This document shows, in pieces, positions 51,425 to 61,915 of a DNA stretch of 64,000 bases. Within the stretch, counting starts at the first letter, position 1. Every line of letters starts with the position of its first letter. A model generated the notes under the pieces. That model saw only the letters and a list, made by a program, of their open reading frames with translations. It had not been told where the DNA came from and searched no databases. Source of the DNA: Gymnorhina tibicen (Eukaryota > Chordata > Aves > Passeriformes > Artamidae); NCBI GenBank assembly GCA_013399875.1, contig VXAZ01007995.1, forward strand, positions 2,583,486 to 2,647,485, read 5' to 3'. The position numbers were made by a program, and so were the translations under genes.

Positions 51425-52259
51425 CTCTCAAAGAACTGAGACCCCTCTCTGAGCTGGTGCAGGGAGCAGAGCCAGGCTACTTCTGTATTTCATCTTTACA
51501 GGTTACACTCCAGTGCCTGTTTGTGCCAGCAGGGATTGTCTTTGCAACAAATAAGTGAAAAATGGAAACTGCAAGTCAAGAGGGGAAATAGTTTCCTTAA
51601 CTCTTGAAATTACCAGTTAGAGGTCAAATTCTGCCTTCATGAGAGCACCTACTGTCCCTTCTGGGTGAACAGCCTAAAGATGGAGAATGAGGAAGGCGTT
51701 TTGCCTGTTTTCTGTGAAGATAGGGAAGCTCAGCTTGTGATTAGTGTGTATCCCAGTTTCAGACTCTTCCACCCCAAGCAGCATCTCAGAATCTTTTTCT
51801 ATGTAATTAACATCCCTTTTCTCACTTCTGCTCTCCCATTTCAGCAACATCTGTTCACCTACACAGATTCCCCAGCTGCCAGGGGAGGCAGTTGAGGGAT
51901 TAAGTTTTCCTGAAGACCCTTCTGGACAGACATCCTGGAATTTTTTGAAGTTGTGCCCATTTACATGCGACCGCCAGGAACTAGTGATCACTCCCACAAT
52001 CTCTGCAAGAGCCTCCTTCCTTGGAGTCTAGTTTTATAATGCTATACAAGTGAGGGCTTCAATACCCTAAATTCACATGGAAAGGATTTATCAACTGCCA
52101 ATAGAAAAGTCCAGTCTTCCTATTCCAGCTTCTGCTGTGTGGGTGGGGAGGGGGAAATACCATCCAAGTTATTAGGAAAACAATGGCAGCCTAAGGGGAT
52201 GTTTGTTTAGGTTCCACTTTTGTTGTTTTCTTTTCCTGGGTGACAGCTGTTCTTTTTCT

Positions 52260-52440
52260 TTTTTATTTTTAAAATTGCAGCACTTAAAATGATGGCAGCT
52301 TGCTGTTTAATTTACAATATTGGTCCTAAGGGCAGCGTCGTGTAACGTCAAAACAAAATCCTGAGACAAAGCTAAATAATAAGCATTCGTTATCTAAACC
52401 AATATTGTATCAATAAAACAACATTGATAAAGAATGTGAG
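52260..52440. other. AT-rich block with clustered SOX-like sites
   Basis: Within 52395-52435 the words ccaatattgt, tcaataaaac and aacattgata give four to five overlapping SOX-type cores (ATTGT, CAATA, ACAA, ATTGAT) on both strands. Upstream lies a short CpG-containing run (agcgtcgtgtaacgtc). This is a possible intronic enhancer, by inference. Confidence 0.28.
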
Positions 52441-54624
52441 GATGTGCATCACTTCTGAGGAGGGTAAAGGCAGACACCTGCCCAAAGATCCCACTCGCAT
52501 GTCTTGGTCAGCACATTAACTCCCAGACACTGCAATCTCTTTCTGACTTGGAATAGCCTTGTGAAGCATCTCTAAGTGGTTCAGAGTTGTGATGTTTCAT
52601 CTTCTGTTTGGATAAGAAACCGTTTTTCTCGGATTAATTCTCGTAGGGGAAGTCTCCCAAAAGGAACATGGTTAAATATTGAATTTAAAGAGCTTGCAAG
52701 GCATTGAACTCTTGAAAACTAGGCCTGGTGCTCATTTTAAAATTTAGGTTGTGGCTGTAAAGGAAACTTTATTTAGCTACTAGTACACAACCCTTTTCTG
52801 CTGAAGCACAGAGAGAAGGGAGACTGCTGTTTCACAGCTGCTTTAAGCTCAGGAAAATGTGTTCTGGGTACCCAGAGGGGCAGTTCAGCTCTGTTTTCCC
52901 TCCTGGCTGTGCATCCCTGCCATCTCCTTTTTGCCAGGACTGGTGCTTGTGTGGCACTGCTGTGAGCTAGAAAAATACTGATCCCATAGAAAACCAACCT
53001 GACGAAACAGTTCTCACTTGTCTCCCAGTGCAGCCAGAAAAGTGGGACCAAGACAGAAGAGAGGAATGAGCAGAGAGGGATCCCTTTTTCGTGGCAGCTT
53101 TGGTGGGATGGACATAAAGCAATTCTGAATCCAGAGCACAAATTGTAGGTGGCTGTGGTGCAGTTTTTCTCAGGGTCTTGGAAATGACAGACAGTGGCAG
53201 CCAGCAATTGCTTGGGTGGGCTTTGGTGTGTTCAAATGCACCCATGGCTATATGATCTCCTTCTTACGGTTATTATTTCCTAGCAGCAGCAAATGATTAT
53301 TTATCATTTGGGTAATAAATTGGGTGACTTGGCATGTCCATGCAGGAAAGCAAGGGCTTCTTGGTGTCCGAAGCTGGAAACGAGCTGTTTCCATGCAACT
53401 GTTATACTCCATTATGTACACATGGTGAAAAACTGTCCACAAACCCCTTTTCTCTCTGCTCCCCATAAATACAGATGCCATCATAGCTGTGCTGACATGG
53501 CAGAGGGAGCAACTAATCTCATAGCAGATTACTCGTCTGCTGCCCCTGGCACCGGGCAGAGCAGGGATGTCAGGGTAGAGGGAGGAGGGAGATGTGACAG
53601 CTGATGGACAGCTGATGGCTTTGCCTGGTTGGTGCCTAGGAGCTGGAGGAAGAGCTCTCTGCCAACATGGAGGAGTTGGGATCAGAAAGGGGATGTGGTT
53701 TTTCTGGACATGCAGTGTCCAGCCACAAAAGCATTGGCTGGCTGTGCCTGTGTGAGTGGGACAGGGATTGTGCCTCCTTGTCCCCTCCCAGGCTGGGAAG
53801 TCTGTACATTAATGGAGGCATAGGTGACTCTGTGTGCAGCTCCTCAGTGTTAGCCCAGCTCCTTGGGGGACAGCAGTGCCGATCTGGGGTTGCACAGATC
53901 ATAAACCTGCTGCCTCGTGTGCTGCCTGTGCCTGGAATGCTAATGCTGCCTCTGCCTCTCCTTTACTGCCACAGCCACGGAGCTGACGTGCTGGAGAGAT
54001 TAGACAATGATAGTGGATGGGGAACGGGAGTTTTGTCTGTCTCTTTATCCAAAATAGGAACAGTAAATCCTGCCAGTTTGCAGAGAACAGCTGGATTTCT
54101 AACACTGGAATGCTGCTGTGGTGGGTGGGGGTCGGGGTGGGTTTAGCTGCCCCCTCCCTTTTATCACTGCCATTCAGACATCCCAATGGCAAAAGGACTG
54201 GAGCTTCCCAACACCCAATGCAGCATTTATCCTGGGACTCTGCCAGCTCTGTTGGATCTTGGAAAAGCCTGACCCCTCTAAGGTGCCTCTACACCATGGC
54301 CAGGGAAAGAAGAGGATGCAGGGGTCTTGCATTTCATTCTCCAAGTAACAGCTGAGTGAGAGAATGTGTTCTTCTTGTTTACAAGACCAATCTTTACTCA
54401 CAGAGTGGGCTGAGCTGTGATCTGATTCTCTGCAAAACAGTGAATGAAGTGCATCATGGAAGGGCTTACAGTAAGGTGGCATCTTTGGGACTCTCAAGAA
54501 CTGAAAGAAGGATGTCACAGAAGTGGCCAAAATCCCTCAGACTGGTCACATTCTGTATTATTAATAACAAATGTTGTACATTAGTTTGAATTGAAATAGG
54601 TCAGCAAGGGAGCCTGAATGTTGA

Positions 54625-54932
54625 GATGGCCAATAATGCGTTGACACTGCCATGCTGACCAGAAGCCACAATCTGTCCTGCTAGGAGCTTTACAAGTCTA
54701 TCATAAATGATCCTCACTTTCCCAAAGTGCTTTCAGAGCTAAAAGAGTATGGCACAGCAGGGGGACAAGGCAATCAANGATGGCCAATAATGCGTTGACA
54801 CTGCCATGCTGACCAGAAGCCACAATCCTGTCCTGCTAGGAGCTTTACAAGTCTATCATAAATGATCCTCACTTTCCCAAAGTGCTTTCAGAGCTAAAAG
54901 AGTATGGCACAGCAGGGGGACAAGGCAATCAA
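54625..54932. repeat. Near-identical direct duplication around a single N (assembly join)
   Basis: The 153-bp segment 54625-54777 is repeated at 54779-54932, beginning gatggccaataatgcg and ending ggacaaggcaatcaa in both. The copies differ only by one extra C in the second copy (near 54828). They are separated by one ambiguous base, the N at 54778, the only N I noticed in the window. This is the signature of two overlapping contig ends placed side by side instead of merged, so the true genome probably has one copy. Confidence 0.93.
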
Positions 54933-56700
54933 GCAAGCTGTTATAGCAGGGGAAGACAGAACACTAAATATAATAGGATGAACAGTGGCAGGTTTTTTTT
55001 CCTCTTTTATGTTTCTTTTTTCCCCCCCTCTGGTTGGTGGCAGGGAACACAATAGCAAACTATACAATCAGGCTGAGTAACCTTCATATATCAACTGAGA
55101 GTAGGACTACTCTAAATTTGGTAAACCCAGGGAAGGAGCTCTCAGTGACAAAATACATTTGAAAAGGGTGGTCGACCCAAAAGGTGTGTTTCTTCAGAAT
55201 AGATTACTTTTAGATGTTCTCCTCTTCTTTACTCCTCGGGCAAAACTGTGGAGCTCGACTCAGCTCCCGGTTCAATCATCATGTACATTCTGGCACCAGG
55301 ATTTTTGTTATTCTGTTGCAGCTGAGCAGTGTAATGGTTCTACCCATTGTTTTACATCTGGATTAAATTGTTGTTTTGTGCATCTGGAGATGGGTTTGTT
55401 CAGTAGGTTTTGGAAATCCACAGATGTTCAAGGCCCAGTCAATCTTTTGGCAATGCTTGCTGAGTGAGGAAGCTGCACAGTGAGAATATATATCCCATGC
55501 AAGCACTCCCAGCAAGTTCTGTACCCCAGCAGTTGTCCTTGGATCTTCTGCCTGCTCTTCCAAGACTGAAAAGAATCAATTAACAAACCGCCTGTCAACC
55601 TCCTTCACTTTCTGCTGTGCCTTTGCTAATCTTCTGTACATTGTCAGCTGGGAAAATTGTTGGTTTTAATTCTTCCAGTAGCATTTACTTTTGCTCCTGC
55701 TCTTGATGTGCAAGGAGGAGCTGATGCTGGCATGGGTTTGTTCTTGACATCTCCATCTTGCTGATGCTGTGCTAACTCGTGTAAGAGAGCGACGGGTCAC
55801 AAGCAGGAGATAAGGCTCTTATCGGTGTGGGTGCGAGGCAAGTGCAATCCTGGCAGACAGTTCCTTCTCCTTACATTGGTCACCTTTTCAATTACAGGTC
55901 TCATCTGCTAAAGTTTTGTCATTCTCATTATAGTTTCTGTTAATGAAATGCATTTAACTGTCAGCTCTTGTTAAGAGTAACAACACAGCCAAGGATTCAT
56001 AAATTCCCAAGGAAGTAAAATGGCTGCTACCTTAGAAGAACTGAGTCAAGAACTGAGTCAGGAACTTTTTTTTTCATCTTGAAGCTGGAGAAGGAGACAA
56101 CCACAGCTTGCTTGATCAGACAAGCAGAATATTTTCAACAACAAATCTACCTCAGACTTTTATCTCTGATTCATGTATGAGAAAATATTCTGTTTCTTAG
56201 AATCCTGGGGGGTTGAGTCCATTTCATCACTCAGTTTTCCTCTGTGTTTCTCGGATCTATCTCAAATGATTACTTACTACCCAGAATGTCCAGAAATTCA
56301 GCTTTCCAAAAGCCAGTTAGACAAGGGCATTGATGTGTAAACAGTTGTGTTTGGCACGGGTTTGACCTGTTCTAAAGACCAACAAGAAGAGTTTCGGAAA
56401 AACTGTTCCATGACAAGGCAGTCCTGAAGCTTGGTTTGTTTAGTTTAGCAGAGAGCAGGCAAGGGAATGAATGATCTGAGGCCAGTGTGTGGGGACCCAC
56501 TGGTCTGTGATCTGAGTATGCACGTAAGGAACATAAAACATGGAGTAACAGGAAGGGTACTTTTCACTCTAATAGGGGAGGGCACAACAGAGCTGAATGT
56601 CTTGACACAGCTGCTCAAGAAAGGAAAAGTCCTTAAGGGGATGTGGTGTATTGTCCCTGATGGACTGTTTTTGTTTGAAATAGAAATGTTTTCTTAAAAG

Positions 56701-56790
56701 AGCTGTTTGGGATTTTGTTTGTTTTCTTGGTTTTTTTTATTGGTTTTGGGGTTTTTTTGGTGGGGTGGTTCATTTTTTTTGTGAATGGGA
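56701..56790. repeat. T/G-rich low-complexity stretch
   Basis: About 90 bp made almost only of T and G runs on the plus strand, with several GGGG and TTTTTTT blocks. It is typical low-complexity DNA of bird introns, with no coding signal. Confidence 0.8.
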
Positions 56791-59700
56791 ATGGCTTCAA
56801 AGGAGGTCTTTGTGTGTGAATGGTAGGTCAGCAAAGATGATCACAGTAGCCTCTTTCTGGATTGCAAATGTGATTTTCAAACTACTGTCTGGTGCTCATA
56901 ATTTTATTTTGCAATAAGCCCATATACCAAATGACTTCTTGGTCTTTCTTAGAATTAAAAGGATTGTTTGACTGAAAAAATTGGACATAGTACATATAAA
57001 CTAAGTCATTGCATCTAATTGAACTATTCTATGGGTTCTGGAGAGAATTTCTTCCTTTCAAATGACAAATTCCATTAGAATCAATGGAAGCTAGAGGCTC
57101 TTTCTTTCAACTGTGCAATGCAGAGGGGTTTGTGGTTTGGTATCATGTAAGCTTAACAGGGTAAGGAAAAAACATCATAAAATAAAATGTACTTCCTCAA
57201 AAAATCCGTTTAACTTTGCTGATGCCTCCCTGAACTCTTGCCTTAAGCAGAAGCTCTTGGGTTGAAGCTGTGTAAGCCCTGTAGTTGTTCCAGGTCAGCA
57301 GAAGCAGGAGAAAAGTCAGCTTTGACCATTTGACCATTGCTGGCATGAGCAGAAATAGTTTGTACCTCTCTGTTCCTTGGTGACAAGTTCATTATAGACA
57401 TGGTGCTTTATTTAAAATCAAACATGAAAAATAGATTTTTTCTTTTTAATTATAAAGATGTAATCTCTAACGTGTAAAATAAAAGGCTGATACATGGAAT
57501 TTGGAATAATTATTTAAATTGGAAACAGGCCATGACTGAGTGCTGGCATGAACAAAGAAAAGACTGTGGCCACATTCTTTATAAATGGATCTCTCAGATA
57601 GTCCACATCTTTTTTATCCAGTTTTGGAAACAATAAAGTATTTTCCTGTATCTAAGGACATAAACTGTGTTAAACTCTGAGATCTTAAATGGTCTCAGTG
57701 TGACTTTGACCAGAGGTGAAGGTGAAAGTTAGTACTGAGTTCTGTCAAGAACAGAATATTTTGTCTTTGGTCATCTTAACTAAAGTGACCACCTACATTT
57801 CTCTCTCTATATGCGTTCATCATACTGTATAGCTGAAGAAGTTACCTTGCAAATTGGAATGACTGCCAATGACAATGATAAACTGATAAAATACGGTAAA
57901 AACGCCAAGTGGTTGTTTACATGGTTGGAATTATCTCAATATAACTGGTTGGTAGTAAGAGCCTTGTTTTATACCAGTCCATGTCTCTGAATCAGTACTT
58001 TCAGAAAACTGCAGGGGACATGGAGTCTGGACATCAGTTCTGTGCTCTTCCCATGCTCCTGTGCCTTTCTCACTCCATCCTGCTGGAGCTGGATGGGGCT
58101 CAGGTACCTGGCAGTACCTCCTGTTCTGCTCTTGAGGAAAGCCTTAGGTCTGCCCTGGATTTGGGGTCTTGTCATTTTCACTAGCAGTTTGTGGTCCTCA
58201 GCTGCTGAAGTTTAGGTTGCTGACCCCGAGACATGTCAAAGGCTTCTGGAGTCCAGATGCAGAGTGTTTAGCAGCCTTCAATATTACAGGTTCTATACCT
58301 CTCAAATCAGACAGTGAAAGTCTTGAAATGTTTGGCTTTAGAATTTAGAGTGTAGCACCTCGCTGGTGCCATGGAAAGGCTCTACAGCTATTTGTGTTGA
58401 AAATGGAATAGAGGGGCCAGTGGATTTTTAGATGGATGAGGTTTCCTCTCCTGATTGCAGTCTTACAGCTTGTTTCCAGTCAGATGCACATGTTTTGGTG
58501 GCCTGTTTGGCATTTCTCATCCCCCACAGCCCCTGTCACTGGATTTTGTTCCTTTGCACGCGTGAGCCTAAGAGGACAAGTGGGCCTAAACCAGCTGCAA
58601 GTGAAATTTCCCAAGGGGTTGCCTGCAGGCATAAATGCACCAGTGTTGGGACCAGAGCAGCTGCCTCTGTCCTGTTAGCTGAGGATCTGCTTTGGGGCAG
58701 GATGGGGCATCTCAGGACATGCAGAATATGAGGAATGGAATTTCAAGAAGTGTGTTCAGCTGCAGGACACAATTATGCCTTGCTGTACTCTCTCTGTCTT
58801 TTTTTTTCCCTATTTTCTCTTGAGACTGTTACAATTCTCCCAAGAACACCACAGAATACTGAGTTTCTAGAGCTGTTTGTTCAAAAAAAAAAAAGAGAAA
58901 GGTAGAAATATTTGGCATATATAGTTTTAAATGGTTCCCTTTGTCTAAAACATTGTTTGCTAAATAGGACTTTTCTGTGGATTATCAATTAAAAGAATCC
59001 AAAATCCCAGCTTTCTGGTGACGTCAGGTTTCTAGAACTAGATCTGTAATTCTTCTTCAGCCCATGGATGCAGTTCTACACGAGGTTGTATTTTTGGAAG
59101 CAGTTGATGCTACAGCAAATAAGATCCTGGATGTCTCTGCGAGAAATTTTTAGGTCTGTAAGTAATAAGAATGTAATAGCTGCATGTTTTAAGGCTGCAC
59201 TGGAGGCACTTTCTAGTTGTCCTAAAGGATCAACAATCTTTGAGTTGTTTTTAGAACTCACTTTATCCTGAATTAACATAAGAAAGGAAAAAAATAACCA
59301 CTTCAGAGGTGGTTTAATTAAATGGGCATTTGCCTGTATAACACACCTCTGTAACTACAGTGTGTAGGAGTCACAGACTTCTAATCTCCTAAAAAAGCTG
59401 AAGAACAGGCCTTTAGTATACAGACCTAAATAGGAGGAAGAAAGTGCTGTCATTTGGGATTTTTTATCTCTAAAATACTGAATCCTCTGCCCAGAGATTA
59501 GGAGTGAAGGTCTGGCTTTAGTGCTGTAATACCTAATTGAATCACGAGCCTTGGTGTAGTCCTGAGAGAGGACTTAGCACAAATTCTCATACTGATTTTG
59601 GCATTTCAATTACCTGTCAAGCAGTGACACTTGCTTTGAGTACCTGGACTGCAGCTACTCTGGGACATATTTTTAAAGGTAACTTGTGCCTAATTCCCCT

Positions 59701-60643
59701 TTATTCCAACTTGTCATGGGACAGAACCTGCTAACAAGAAATTAAGAGTTTGGTAGCCTGTGACTGGGAGACAGGACCTGATGTCTGCCACCCACACGCC
59801 AGGTGTGAACTCCAGTAGGAAATGACAGAAGATTGCCATTAGTGAGAATTTCTGTGGCAATCCTTGACTTGAGAGGAGACAGAGTTCAACAGAGTGTTGG
59901 GAATGACTGCGAGGAGCAGAACCATAACGACATTTGATACTCTGGGCATGAGCAGAGCCAGAGAGTAAGAGCTGAAATCTGCTTTGAGTATGGCTGAGGA
60001 GGAGAGGGGCCTTCTCTCTCTCCTTGCTCGTTAGTCTGTGTTGGGGTGATTTGTGTGCTGGCTTCTTGTACCTGGCTGATGTGCCACTGCCACTGCTGTG
60101 TTTGCCACTGTTTGATGTGGAAATACGGAGTGGAGTGAATGTTAGATACCTTTTATTTTCATGACACTCTCCTGAGCACTCAGGACTACACTGGGATACT
60201 GAAAGAGCTTGGTTGGGCCACTGGGCTAACCCTGGGCTTTCCCCTAGAAAATAAACCTACCTGCTTAGGGAGGTTTAAAATTGGGGTGTGAAAAAGAGAG
60301 GCAAAGTTCTCTGCCTGAGGTCTGGAAAACATACCTTGTAGTAAAAGATACAGGAGATAATTTTTTCAAATACAGGAAGCTGACACCACCATCACGCACA
60401 TGTTCAGTCAGAGGGGCAAGGCAGGCGATGACACCTTTGGCAGAGGAGGATATGGCAAAAATATTTGGCCTTCAAAATGGAAAGCAAATGTTCCAAATGG
60501 GGAAACAAGCTGCCAATGCAAATAGCAATCTGTCACCTCATGAGGACTGCAGGTGGAGACCAAACTTTTTCCTCCCTCATGGGGGTGATCGTAGAAGTTT
60601 GTTGGTATCAAATGGTCCATTGTTTTAAAAAGTCAGCTTAGAT

Positions 60644-60673
60644 AAAAAGAGGGTCTCCCCTGACCCTCTTTTT
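60644..60673. repeat. Perfect 12-bp inverted repeat, 6-nt loop
   Basis: The arm aaaaagagggtc at 60644-60655 and its exact reverse complement gaccctcttttt at 60662-60673 flank the loop tcccct. The stem does not extend further, so it is too short for a typical microRNA precursor. No transposon ends are recognised around it. Confidence 0.9.
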
Positions 60674-61896
60674 CATAGTTTGTGGATGTTCTGAAGTTCA
60701 TCATAATTTTCAGGGCTCCTTGAAGTCTAGTTTTCTGCTCCAGTTCTGCATAACTTCTAAAAACCTCCTCCAGGAGTGTGCTCTACTCCCCAAAAGGTAA
60801 CTGCATTTTGCAGTACTTGGCACCCTGCTGACCAGGGCTTCCTTCAGTACAAACCCACATTAAGCAGAAATAGAAAACTTATGGAAATAATGATACGAAG
60901 CTTCAGATGTAATAATTATACTCACTTTTGTCAGAGTATTGTTATAACAAGAAATAAAAGTGAAACAACATTTACTTTATCCTTTTCCGGGGGCCGATAA
61001 TGTGGCCATATTAAAAAATCATCTTTGGTTTAATGTTCCATATTACCTTCGTTAACTTTCTTTACATTTCTTATTTTATAAACCTTTAAATTGAAGCTGG
61101 GGCAGGGGAAAAGGATAAGAAGGACACATTTGGGAGGAAAAAGAGCAAAGGAAAGTTTCCTCCCAAGCATTATGCATTCTTCTACAACATTAAGAATGCT
61201 GCTGCCACTCTATATTGTGGCTCCTTGGATTGCATGTAAATCTTTGGTTGAAGAGCTTTTCACACAAAGTTTTTCTTTGGAAGCCTCATTTCATCCAATT
61301 AACTTTTCTGTATGTTTGAAGTTCAGCCAAGAGAGTGGCTGCTTCTTCCTAGGAAGTGACATAAGTAGCACAGAAGTCATATAGGGTAACAAAGCTCTTT
61401 TATTTTTTTTTTTAACTGTAAAAGAGGGAGGGAAGATTTGAGAACCCTCCATTTCAGACACCTTTTGCCATTTTTAAGCTTTGTTGATTTGAGTTCTGTG
61501 GGAAGGCACAAGCAACTTGGTTTCTTTTTCAGTGGTCTTTTGCCGTGTGCGTGAATTGCACCTATTAATGTGCTCTTTCATTCACTCTGCATCGGTGCTT
61601 TGCATGCTTGCATTTTTAAAAGAGATGAGAGGATCCTTGTATACAAATTTCTCAGATATAGAGCAGTATCCAATGGAGAGCAGAACTGATACAAGAAAAG
61701 ACGGGTCAGTGAGCCAAAGCTTCTATCGTCTTCCCCAAAGGGTGGACTCCCAAAAGTTAACATAATTATGGAGGGCAGTGAGGCCATGGGGTTAACAGCT
61801 GTTCAGGAAGAAGCAGAGAGCTCCTCTAGGAGCTGAGGTTAGACGTTGGAAATAGTTCCTCATGGGAGTATACAGGGAAATTGCTGTGCACATGTG

Positions 61897-61915
61897 CGTG
61901 TGTGTGTGTGTGTGT
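61897..61915. repeat. (GT)n microsatellite
   Basis: A run of about nine GT dinucleotides, preceded by an imperfect cacatgtgc. It is ordinary intronic simple sequence. Confidence 0.95.

Noticed and set aside
56035..56064. Short repeat of aactgagtca
   Set aside because: Two imperfect copies of about 13 bp are not enough to be notable.
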